The notes under the pieces were generated by a model. It searched no databases and was not told the origin of the DNA. It saw only the letters and a list, made by a program, of their open reading frames with translations. Below, piece after piece: positions 36,001 to 45,551 of a DNA stretch of 64,000 nt (within the stretch, counting starts at the first letter, position 1; every line of letters begins with the position of its first letter). The DNA lies in the NCBI GenBank assembly GCA_018287875.1, contig JAGVVL010000022.1, positions 4,030,001 through 4,094,000 on the forward strand, in the 5' to 3' direction. Both the position numbers and the translations under genes were made by a program. The DNA comes from Nigrospora sphaerica (lineage: Eukaryota; Ascomycota; Sordariomycetes; Amphisphaeriales; Apiosporaceae).

Positions 36001-36615
36001 GGATGTGAAAGACAGGGTCGGGTTGGAATCGGGACCCACGATGACAGGCGGTGGTACAGCAGCCGACTTTCTCGCCTTCTCGAAGACATCCTGGCCATTG
36101 ATGTCGCCTCCCGACAGGAAGCCGCCGTCGTGAAGGCGGAGCTCCGGGACCTCGGCCTTAAGCTGCAGCTCCTCGTCGATGTACTTCTGCACCAAGGGGG
36201 CAAGGGGCCCGTTCTCGTCGGTCGCTCGGCCGATTCGGACCAGGGCGCGCGGCTGGCTCACTTCGAGATAGATCTGCTGGCGGGCCGGAGGGTAGGCGGG
36301 GTCCAGGACGGTCATGGTGGCGCCGGCGGCCAGCGTGCCCATCAAGCTGATGACCAGATCGACGGAGCGGTGGGCCCAGATCATGACGACGTCGCCGTTG
36401 GTGACGCCGGCATCGTGCAGGTAGTGGGCCAAGGTGTTGGTGGCCTCGTGGATCTCGCGGTAGGTGAAGCGGCGCTCAGGCGACGTCGACGACTTGGTCT
36501 CTACCACGCAGACGCGGTCCGGGTGGGCCTGGGCTTGCTGGGCGAAGATCTCGTGGATGGCGCCGACGTAGCCAGACCAATCCAGGTCGGCCGTCGGGTC
36601 GGGTAGCTCGGCCAT
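33082..36615 (-). CDS. LYS2: L-2-aminoadipate reductase large subunit (alpha-aminoadipate pathway)
   Basis: Intronless, 1177 residues, starting MAELPDPTADLDWSG. It reduces 2-aminoadipate to its semialdehyde in fungal lysine synthesis, using ATP and NADPH. Domains: adenylation (about 30-590) with SFTSGSEGRPKGV, GSTETQRAVSYYEV and the RTGDLGR/GRADDQVKIRG core; carrier domain with the phosphopantetheine serine Ser674 in DLGGHSLLAQ; and the C-terminal short-chain reductase with the nucleotide motif TGATGFLGSYL near 766. Length and order are those of the whole family, so it appears intact. It needs a separate phosphopantetheinyl transferase (LYS5-type), not seen in this window. The upstream region has a TATA-like box and a Gcn4-type site, consistent with general amino-acid control. 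The frame stays open above the ATG, but the alignment of the family N-terminus supports 36615. Confidence 0.97.
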   Translation of the reverse strand: MAELPDPTADLDWSGYVGAIHEIFAQQAQAHPDRVCVVETKSSTSPERRFTYREIHEATNTLAHYLHDAGVTNGDVVMIWAHRSVDLVISLMGTLAAGATMTVLDPAYPPARQQIYLEVSQPRALVRIGRATDENGPLAPLVQKYIDEELQLKAEVPELRLHDGGFLSGGDINGQDVFEKARKSAAVPPPVIVGPDSNPTLSFTSGSEGRPKGVLGRHYSLTRYFPWMAERFNLSSESKFTMLSGLAHDPIQRDIFTPLFLGAQLLVPAKEDIQHEKLAEWFREFEPTVTHLTPAMGQILVGGATAEFPSLKQAFFVGDVLTTRDCRALRRLAVNANIQNMFGSTETQRAVSYYEVPSRAEDPDFLDKLAKDTIPAGKGMLNVQLLIVNTEDRSKLCGIGETGEIFVRAAGLAEGYLGDPVKNQEKFVTNWFVDEAKWIEMDKQNAKDEPWRKYYVGPRDRMYRTGDLGRYLESGDVECSGRADDQVKIRGFRIELNEIDSNLSQNALIRDCKTLVRRNRNEEQTLVSYVVLETPQWRRFLAEKVNDVEQKLKEVEEDGMEIGPVVYYSKAARMIEKEVRDHLKTRLPAYAVPTHYIVLNKLPLNPNGKVDKPNLPFPDVAERVEDASEEDLKSWESLTETERKVAQKWADIIRGLNPKTIRPEDNFFDLGGHSLLAQQLLLDIRKVLGADISINKLYEFSSLADFSAQVDKRQQQADGAATEEVEEGDPVYAKSLDELVAKLPEKYQTADLKALDTAEQLTIFLTGATGFLGSYLIKDVLDRTSRSIRLIAHVRGVKDNAAALDRLRSSLGAYGLWKDEWTSRLSCVIGDLSKPKLGVDEASWQMLTREVDMVIHNGATVHWVKGYKDMMTANVMSTVDAMALCNEGKPKTFTFVSSTSVLDTDHYIKLSDTQTSSGQGAVYESDDMLGSRRGLGTGYGQTKWVSEQLTREAGKRGLSGSVVRPGYILGDMATGVCNTDDFLVRILKGCVQLAARPRIVNTVNAVPVNHVSRVVVAAALNPIPGGVHVVHVTAHPRLRMNEYLSILEYYGYKAPEISYDEWKSELEKFVSAGTVEKDQEQHALMPLFHFCMNDLPANTRAPELDDRNAQAVLKADAEKWTGVDESFGYGIGRDEVGKYLGYLTKIKFIPPPTEKGRPLPEIAVEAQAVGGRGGGTA

Positions 36616-36775
36616 GGTGTGCTTGCGGCAGCTTGCGGCAGCTTGCGCGACGCTCGACAGGTCGCTCTGAATGGCAAGCAATGGGAGCAAAAAGAGTCTC
36701 GCGAGAATGGGACAAGGAGATTCAGGCGTGTGATGTGCGGGACGAATTTTTGCCCAGCCAAGGCGCAAGTACCAG

Positions 36776-36782
36776 TATATAT
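36776..36782 (-). promoter_or_regulatory. TATA-like box of LYS2
   Basis: TATATAT lies about 160 bp upstream of the LYS2 start codon, a usual distance for fungal TATA elements when the leader is short. Sequence match only. Confidence 0.4.
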
Positions 36783-36830
36783 GCAGGTCCAGTTCCGTGC
36801 ATACTAGACGCTCCGAGAGCGGCCCTTTAG

Positions 36831-36836
36831 TGACTC
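36831..36836. promoter_or_regulatory. Gcn4/CPC1-type site upstream of LYS2
   Basis: TGACTC, the core of the Gcn4/CPC1 (bZIP) site TGASTCA, 216 bp before the LYS2 start and about 50 bp beyond the TATA-like box. The last base of the 7-mer is G rather than A. Fungal lysine genes are classic targets of this general amino-acid control. Confidence 0.45.
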
Positions 36837-38637
36837 GGTCACACTGCCATTGACAGCTTATGGTGGGGGGTCGATCCCCTCGCTGGTATGAGAATTGCCC
36901 CACCATGGCGGGGTTGCCCACCGGTGAACGCATAACCCCAATTGGGAAGTGCATGGTTCAATAAACGCATCCGCTAGATCCGAGACGCAATGCTTGGTGA
37001 ATAGTGCTTAATCCCAACGCCCACGAAGAGGCGAGTCGTCAAGGGATCTAGAGAGGCAGCCGACTCCTCGTCCCACATGCCCCCTAGGCCCTCGACGCCT
37101 ACACCGGTGAGATCGGACTACGACACTATCGAAACCCTATACGGTCTGGGTCGCACCTGTGTTGCCTCGGACCGACCCCCCTACTATGTGACTGTGGTGG
37201 GCCATTTATATCTACATTCGGCAGCTCAGAGGGAGAGGGAGGTGCCCGGCTTAATCTTACTTGAGATCAAGAGCGGAAATATTGCGTTACGCATTTCGCG
37301 CGTCGCCCACTGCTATATTCTCTATTAGCTTTTCGTCTCACCTAAGTTTCGCGTTCGACTCCTCCAGGTGATTAAGTATTTTGGACAGACCGAAGAACTT
37401 AGGGATATCATAGGCTGAAGGGCTGTTGCCCGTATCTCCAGTATCTGCTCGTCTAATATTGAGGGTATGAGATAGAGCGGTATATACGGGACACCGTGGC
37501 AGGGTGTATATAGAATTTTCCTTGAGCGTGTGCGTGGGCCAATACCGGCGGCGGTGCGGAAATATTTATTGTAAGGGGCTTGTACCTTTATGCCGCGGAA
37601 TGCCCTTAAGGAGATGTAGTATCCCTCGCCGCCTCCTGGGTCCTGGCCAGTGGTGGTTTACCGCTCTTGGGTTGTCGAATCGAGAAACCCTCTCGTCCCA
37701 TTTTTTTCATGTGTAGTCAGTAACCACTCTTGGCCCCATGTCTAGCTTTTTTTTTTTTTGCAGGCTATGGTGGGTTTTTAGTGATTTGTATTCGGTTGGT
37801 CTTGATTCTAGAAGTCTTCTTTCCTATAGGCTCTTCTTTTACTCGCGCATTAAGCTACCTTAGGTGGTCGTGGCATATGTCGGAGGGGGCAGGAGTCGAT
37901 ATACGGAAGGATAAGGGGACCTCTCTTTATTCCTTAGTATAGGGCTCAATAAATGGTTTAGTGATCCCTGGGTCCCCTCTCCTTCTTTCGAGTCCCCAGT
38001 CCACCTTAAATATCCAGTCCTTTAGTCCTCCCGGTCCCCTTCGCCCGGTCTCTTTTCGAGGTTTCACGCACGCACTCTGACACGTAGAGCCAGGACGCCG
38101 CCTGCCACTGGGATTCAAGAGATGAAGTGCTGCAGACATACTTCGAGTTTCTTTCGCCGATATTTCATGGGCCAGCTCTGAAATTTCGCTGGCCAACATG
38201 CGATGGCAATGCTGGGCTGGACGCCTCGTAGCCCGAGAGGTTATCCACAGCGCTACCGTAAAGAAGATGGTGGCCAGGGTGCGCCTCGAGTTCCAGCGTC
38301 ATCCGGACTATGGTGCGTAGATTGTCCACCTGAGTCTATGAGAAGCTTGTCAGCAGGCTTTCAGACACTACAGTAGGGACAGGAAATACCTGGTTGGAGC
38401 CGTCAATGGGGCAATCAGAAACATCAGAAAACACCACAGAAGCTTTCACATGGGAGTGGTCCGACGTGGCCCCCTCGTAACAACGCAAGTGGCCCGGAAA
38501 CTCTGTATCGTGACAATGTCCTTTGGGGTTGTCCAGGAGCAAACCCAGGCAAGGAAAGCAAGGTGTATAGCGTGCTGCGCCATTACTGGTGCCCTTCTTA
38601 GCTGCTTGGTTGGTATCCTATTCATAGCCTTCAGTCG

Positions 38638-38762
38638 ACATCTTGCAGGAAATTTTTGGTCCACATGTTCCTCAAAATATTTGGTGGACATCTTGCTCAA
38701 AATTGTCGATCGACATCTTACCCCAAGTCTTCGGTGGAAATCTTACCATAAGTTAAGGTCTT
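38638..38762. repeat. 25-bp tandem satellite, five units
   Basis: Five head-to-tail units of exactly 25 bp start at 38638, 38663, 38688, 38713 and 38738. Units begin ACATCTTGC or a near variant (ACATGTTCC, ACATCTTAC, AAATCTTAC); three end GGTGG or GGTCC. The last unit is the most diverged. The preceding 25 bp (38613-38637) match weakly and may be an older unit. A 25-bp period is not a codon multiple, so it is not a protein repeat. Confidence 0.8.
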
Positions 38763-39458
38763 AGGAGGCCTCGGGTTTAATTGATACGCGATGGCACCTT
38801 TCAAGTATAAAAACCACCTGGGGTGATGGAACGAACCTAGGGCACCGCCTGTACAAAAGTACTGAGCGATGAGAGAAATAAGCTGGACAAAAAGGATAAA
38901 AACTTTAAATCCGTAGTAAGAAGAGAGGGATTCGTGCAAAAAGCTCTGTAATATTGGGCTTGACGTTGAGGGTAGGAGTGCCTGGCAACACATAGAAATT
39001 ATACTGTCGTTCTGGCCGGACCCAAATCTCTGTTTTGAAAGCCTTTTGATCCGATCATCCTTGATATGGAACTCGTCTTACCCTGCCTCCGCGTAACTCG
39101 CTTAGACGGCCGTCTAGCTTCCGTAGCGACTCGCTCCGTGATGCTCGACACCAGGACTGGAGGACTGGCACCTGAGTCCACGGCTCGGCCGAGACGGCTG
39201 ATTGGCATTGAATGGGGGAGGATTTAAGGTGATTCTCTCCTTCACCGCCGTCCAGCCACGTGAAGCTGACTTCCACTATGGCCACGATCACCAGAGACGC
39301 CGCGATTTTGGCGCCTTTAGTCCGCTTTGCGCCTGTGCTGAGATTAAGCCCTGCTATTGCCCTGCCGCAGTCGTGCGATGTCTTCATTCGATGAACTACA
39401 ACCTGTGGATGTTCGCTGTACCCACAAATGAGCGTGGAATCTATCGGTTTTCTCGGCA

Positions 39459-39638
39459 TTAAGCGTGTCCGGGTCGTCTGTCCCCGGAACCGGCGCCCGT
39501 CCTCTTCGGACAGCCGGGCTCCTCCGGCTGATAGGTGTCGAAGTCCTTGATATGCTGAGGCCGCTCGTCCTCCCAGCAATAGTGGGCCCAGGCTTCCTTG
39601 TAGTCGCGCATGAAGCGGCGGATGGCGATGTGCCAAAC
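39459..39638 (-). pseudogene. Decayed coding fragment of unknown family
   Basis: A 59-codon stretch on the minus strand reads like a genuine protein: RRFMRDYKEAWAHYCWED followed by ERPQHIKDFDTYQPEEPGC. It is preceded in frame by a TAG (39639-39641) and has no matching 5' part; the next upstream sequence has stops in all frames. I cannot name the family. The balanced amino-acid use, unlike the Arg/Pro/Ser-rich chance frames nearby, is the main evidence. Confidence 0.3.
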
Positions 39639-42189
39639 CTAGTCGTCGTCCCTCGGCTCGCTTACGAATATGTTTCAGGTGTATTGATCGTAGCGATGAA
39701 GACTATAGACTGTTCAGAGACATGGAAAGCTTGGGTAGAGTCCGACCTGGGGGGCGGGATCGTTTGGGTCTTCGTCTATTGGCCTGGGCGACGCAAACCC
39801 TGGTTCACAACTTGGCATAGGGCTCCAAGTTTTATCAGACCGCTAGTATAATAGTAGCCCCCCCCCGGAAGAGCCCACCGCCAGTTGTCGGTCAGGTATT
39901 GTCATTGGAATAAGTCATAGTGCTTGACTCAGTAACAAGTGGAAATATATGTGAGATACTATATCGCAGTACCAAAGACAAAGAAGATTCTGCCGTGGGT
40001 GAACATACTTTGGTCGGCGAGGGCATTATTGATTGGAGTGGACGAGATATCAAGATCGAAACCCCCCGTGGCTAGATCGAAGAGAGGAGGAACTTAAGCC
40101 TCGCCGTGGTAGGAGAATAAAACCATCTTCTGGGTACCATAGGCGGGTTTCTTGCCATTTTATGAGGTTCAGGCAAAGCATGAGACCAAATATTCGGAAT
40201 GGCACCTCAAAAGTGGCGAATTTGAAGGCCTCTGTGGCACGCATGTGTATCAAATCATGACCAATACTTTCATGCAGTATAAGTCTCATGATAGGAATAC
40301 AAGGAGGAATATAATGAGTATGAAGATGCCCAACCCAACATATTTGCCCCCGCGGGCTCTCTCGCCCGAGCCGTTGCCACCCCCGCGGAAGTGTTTGTAT
40401 AGTGCCCGACTAGCCTTCGAAGCGCTGGTACATTTGGTTGAAATTACAATTAATTTGGTCATAGAACTGCTGCCGCCGGTCCGGGGCTTGTAGAAGGAAG
40501 CGAGCCATCGGGACGTATACGAGCTTGCGCAACCGTTTCGTCGGAGAAGTGCTCGGCCACCACATGACTGGACGAGGTCCCCTTCGGTGACGTTTGGGAC
40601 CTTTCATAACTTGGCAGCATTCATAGGCTGGTAATAGCGCACGTTCGAAATACGGCTGCGGTGTCGTCTACCTGTAAAAGAACTGTTCCTATCTGTTGGG
40701 CTTCCTCCGGTGCCTTCCTGGTTTAGATAGTTTATTGCCGTGTCTCACCCACCTCGTTTTGCAACTGGCCCTCTGTTACAAGAGGGGCCGATGTCTAATT
40801 GAACTATTAGAATTCATACCTCATCACCGACTACCTTCTCAATTACCTTGGCGGTAAGGAATGAGTTCTGTCGCTCAGTCCAGGAAAGAACTTCGCTGTA
40901 GAAATCCTATAATCAATTAGTGACCACTTAATGATCAATTGAAACCTTGAAATGCATAGTTTTGGATAAATCTGCCATGATTGATCGGTCAATGACAAAT
41001 TATTAGGAGTGTGGGAGGGGGGTTGATCTCATCTAATCCAGCCTGAAGACTGGCATTTTTATTCCTGTGGATGGCTAGTATTGCAACAGATTCAATAAGA
41101 TTCGCCCTTGGGATCGATGCAGGTCGTCTTTAGAGCAGCTTCAGTGAATATATGTTTGGCGTCTGTCTTAGTTTGCTCAGTTCCAGTACCGACAAGCGAC
41201 GACAAGTTGCGAGCTGACTTCAGGTCATAACAGATAAACGTGTTTTTGTCCACAGCAATCAATGTATGAGTGTGGATGCGTATTTGTATGTGTATTTGGA
41301 TGTGGGGGGAGCGTGTGTGCGCACGTCTGTATGCGCGTCTGTGTCTCCGGCCCGGCCACTTGTTGAGAGCATGCAAGTAAATTACCTCTCGTATGCGGCT
41401 GCTACCGACTTTTGGGTAATGAGGTGGTTGAGAACAAGGTAAGTGCTCCCGAACTCTGAGAACGCTGGCCAACATATAGCTCTCGTGGACCGCAGCCAGT
41501 GTCGCGTGTAGTAACATGCGTCTTGGACTATCTCTCGGGCAAGTTCATGTAAAAAGCAGGAGGGTAGCAAAGAGGAAACCCATATTCGCGTTCGTGACCG
41601 CATACACCGAATAAGACCTTGTCGCACGGTCATAAGTTCATAGATGGTAAAGACGTGAAGAGGACGATGGGGAGAACGCGGTTTTCATGAGTGAGAGACG
41701 TGAAGAGAGGAAGTACCGGATAGTGAGTATTGGTTGCGTCGTATTGAACTGTAGGTATTAAAACAGGTTGACTGTGACTGCGGCTGGGTTCAGCAAGGGA
41801 TTGTTTACCTCGTTCATGTGCCAAACTTGTTACTCACAGCAAATATCTGCTTCAGCGAGAGATCATTGCTTACTATGGGCAAATCGGCATCAGCCCAAGA
41901 TTCAGCCCTTAGGTGCCAGGATTCTTGGGACCATGTTCGCCGTTGAGTAGTTGAATTTAGCCAGAAAGATGTAATTTGGTTCATAGCTCTATTATGCTGT
42001 TCTGCGGGGGTATTTCTGATCTAGGTAGGTCCAAGGCAAGCAAGCGTGTGGCATCGCTCGTTCAGCAGTGGTGCCTCCCGGGTATGCGTCAGAGGGCAAA
42101 AAAGCATGCCTTCTATGTGGAGTTGTTCTTTCCACTAACATGATCTCCCGGGTCTATAGTTTGGTAGTGGGCGCTGGTGTATTCACGAG

Positions 42190-42747
42190 TCACAGGGCAT
42201 TGACGGAGGTCAGCAGCGACTTAAGCTCGCCCTTCTTGGCCTGGAGATCGCTGTTGCCACCAATGTGCTTCTTGCCGATGAAGATGTTGGGCACGGTGTG
42301 CTGGCCCGAGATCTCCTGGAGGGCGGCCTGGATGTCGCTGCCATCCTCGACCTGGTCGAGCTCGATGGCGTAGTACTTGGCGCCCACGTCGTTGAGGAGC
42401 TTCTTGGTCGAGTTGCAGTAAGGGCAGTACGACTTGGAGAACACGGCTGCGATGAGGAAGACAGAGTTAGCATACAGTACTGCGAAGTGCTTGTGCATGT
42501 CGCGATGGGTGCAACAGCGAGGCAAAAGAAACCGACGGGAGGTCTGGCTGGGAATGGGGCACACGGGGAGGAAGAGGGGCGCGAACGGAGGGTGAGCACG
42601 AAGACGGGAAGAGGCAACAGGAAACACGAGTCACAATGACGTACCGACGGCGTTCTCGTCAATGATGGACTGGGCTTTGGTCTTGGCGGCAGACATGGCT
42701 TCGGCTGTAGGGGCGGATGAGAAGAATCGGCGGATGAGGAACGACAT
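42190..42747 (-). CDS. Dithiol glutaredoxin
   Basis: Two exons, 42747-42645 and 42446-42190, joined across a 198-nt intron (GTACGT..GCAG) that splits an Ala codon; 119 residues. The active site CPYC is at 42-45 in AVFSKSYCPYC, followed by the cis-proline loop TVPNIFIGKKHIGG that binds glutathione. It reduces protein disulfides and glutathione mixed disulfides. From the first ATG the protein begins MSFLIRRFFSSAPTAEA, an Arg/Ser-rich presequence typical of mitochondrial import; an internal ATG (Met18, 42696) would give a cytosolic form beginning MSAAKTKAQSIID. Yeast GRX2 uses such alternative starts, so one gene may supply two compartments. Confidence 0.95.
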
Positions 42748-45551
42748 TCGGAAGATGCGACTGCTTGAGGGGGGAGATTTGGTCGAGTCTTTTATTGATC
42801 TAGATGGGACGGGACACGGCGGCAGATATGATCTCAAAGTGGAGACAGCAACAGATGGAGGGGGACATCGAAGTCGTGATTGTGGCGCAACTGTCGCAAC
42901 CGCGAAACCCGCCGAAGTTGCTTTGTCAGCTCAGGGTCGATTCCTTGGTGCTATAGAAACATCACGTATTACAAATAAGACGAAGTTGCATTATCCTCTA
43001 CATGCTCCTCGACAGGATAAACGGGAAACCAAATCATTCGATGGTCCATGAACCAGCACTCGGACTCGGGCTTTTACGTGGGTTGCGGCGCTGTCAATTG
43101 TGGCTTGGATTACAGTGTACACGACAACTCAAGCCTCTAGTCGGGCGGTGGGTGTCGATGACGACACTCGAATTCCATCGGCGATAGCCCGGCTCTTGCG
43201 CGTGCCGATTCATTTTTCCCGTCAGGTGTGAGATCCGGGGATTTGCATTCGATCGGACAGGTTTGCAATAAGTACGATGTACTTTTTATGCGAAGAAAAC
43301 CGTCTACCAAGTACCTGCACGGAATGCATGCCCGTCGTCAGCAACTACAGCGCCTGTATCCGTCCCTTTTGTTGTCTGCATTTGTTCCCGTCGCGTCGGC
43401 AATGTCAGCGCAAGCTCGCATAGACTCTAAATGTATCCGCAACGATCGAGCATGGGCACCGGATTGCCGACATGGGAATTGCGGGTGCAACTCGGCTTGA
43501 AGCATCGAGTCTCGCGCTTGACGGCAATCAAACCGAGAGGGGAACGGGCAAGATCAACTTGAAGCTGGAGACTCGTCGGCTGTTCACATAATGGGTGGCT
43601 CATCAGGTGACACCTCGGGTGGTCGAGGGGCGTCTCCATCTTGGAACTCTGTAGGTGCAAGTACTTTGGCAATGTTCTCGGTCAGAAGTGAGGCCATCGT
43701 GCCAGGGTACGGCAGGTCACATGGGCGCAGTGGCAAAAACCGAGCCGTCGCCGAGCTCATCATCATTATCATCGTCGTCAACTCTCGATACGGCCTGGGA
43801 AGTTCAGTTGGGAATATCCGGGGTCTGGTGTCGCATGCAGGCAAACCCCTGCCAGTTGCGTCTGCCGCCGCCCTGCCCGTTGTGGCACGCTCAGCCTGTG
43901 GCATTAGACACGGAGTGCGCTCGGCGAGCCTATCTGTAGAGATGGCTTTTTTGCCGCCGGCTCGCCGTCACTCGGTTGCGGGGCCCACGAAGGACGCGAG
44001 GATCGCCTCATTCTGGAGATGATGGCCTCGGAGTGAACACGATGGACCCCAAACACACAGAGCCGAGAGGGCCGATCTGCCCGCAACCGCCATCGTGCAG
44101 CACCCGACGCAGGCAAACCATCCTGCCGGCGTCTGCGAACTCGGCCTCAGCCAGCCGGGAGCACGGATGGGGGGCGAGAGGGGGGGAAGATCTCTGCCTC
44201 TGCCTGCCTGTCTATCGGGTTCAACTGCAGTTGGGCAGCTGGAGGGCCCGACTCCTTCTCTGCAGCGCTGTGATCCATCCAGGGGGGGTCCAGTACTGCA
44301 ATGGCAGAATGCCAATCCATCGAGCCAATCACGACCAACGGCGCATTGCCGCCATTAGGAATAGATGCCATAGATGCCATGACCTTCACCGGCGAATGCG
44401 CCCCTGCAACGCTTCGTCGTTTGGGCACCGGCCCGCCCACCTGGAATTGCGAGGGCCTTCAAAGGTTGGTGCTGCAGCGTTGGCGGCAGCTGACTTGCCT
44501 TAGAAGACCACCCAGAAGGTTGGTTGACAACGCATCAAGTCGGGATGCCGGGTACAATCTAATAAACTAGCAGCATCCCGTGGGACCTGCCGTCACATTG
44601 AATGGATACTTTATGTATGGACTGGCCCAAGTAGACAAGGCCTCACCTCTGACCGCAAGTGCCATTGCATTACCTGCGCACCTCCATGCCCATCTACATT
44701 ATCTTGAGGTACCTAAATGTGTTACAGCAGACAGGCTGAGTGAGACCAGCGGCGTCTGCCGTCAGGGACAGGGCCGCGCAACGAGATCGGCCCTGCAACA
44801 AGGTTCTGCGGTTCCCGCAGATCTCGCTCGAAGCTACACAGTCCTGTTGAGGTCCCTCCTGCTGCGCTACGCCACGCCTAGACGGCCCCACGATACCCTG
44901 AAAATGGACGACGGCTTGTCGTTGGAACAATTTTTCTGCCCAGCTCCCGATCGCTTGCGCCTCGAGTCCGCCCAGTCCAGCTTTTTTCTTCCCTCTCTCC
45001 CACCTCGTCCCGCCAGCACCCGTCGGCCCATCGTCACTCACCCACACCCACCCCAATAAAGCTGCCTTGCCTTCGGTACCGTACCAGCCCCAACTGGGAT
45101 TGGCATCCATTGGGACGTCCAGCGCCCGCCTGCCCCACGACCGACGGCCGGACGACGATTCGAACAGACCACATCTCCCTTGTTTGGCCCCCCTCCCCCC
45201 ATCGCCTCAGCCGTCATTGTCCGCCCCAAAAGCTGCAGAGCAACCCCCGGCCGCCCGTGTGAGCCCGTCTGACTGGGCATACTCTCTTACCTAAACCTCC
45301 GCGCGCGCCTTGCCTGACCCTGGTGCTGGCCTTGCCATTGCCGTGCTGCTCCGTCCGGGTCGACTGACTCCCATTCGTTTCTCTCCGTTGCCCGCCAGGC
45401 CCGACAGACCAGACGTCGGTTCCCACGCACACGCACGCTCTCCGCAAACCCCCCTCCTCCGCCTTCTCCCTTATAACCCCTCCAGCTTATCCTTCCTTCT
45501 CGAAACCATCTGGGTTGGTCCTCCGCGGGACAACCCTTTTCTCACGTCAAG
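42748..45551. other. Spacer, 2.8 kb
   Basis: Divergent promoters of the glutaredoxin (left) and BAG-protein gene (right). No gene supported. The last 490 nt before the BAG frame are pyrimidine-rich and contain no ATG at all on the plus strand. Confidence 0.55.

Larger units (their letters stand above)
36616..42189. other. AT-richer gene-poor region with relics
   Basis: After about 350 nt of LYS2 promoter, the sequence becomes noticeably richer in A and T, and frames are short and broken. Seen inside: a 25-bp satellite (38638-38762), a decayed coding fragment (39459-39638) and another coding-like remnant (37927-38542, see findings). No intact gene or transposase was recognised. It looks like a decayed accessory island. 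Confidence 0.55.

Noticed and set aside
34237..36606. A 789-codon open frame on the plus strand
   Set aside because: It lies exactly antisense to LYS2 and arises from the third-position GC bias of that gene; it resembles no protein.
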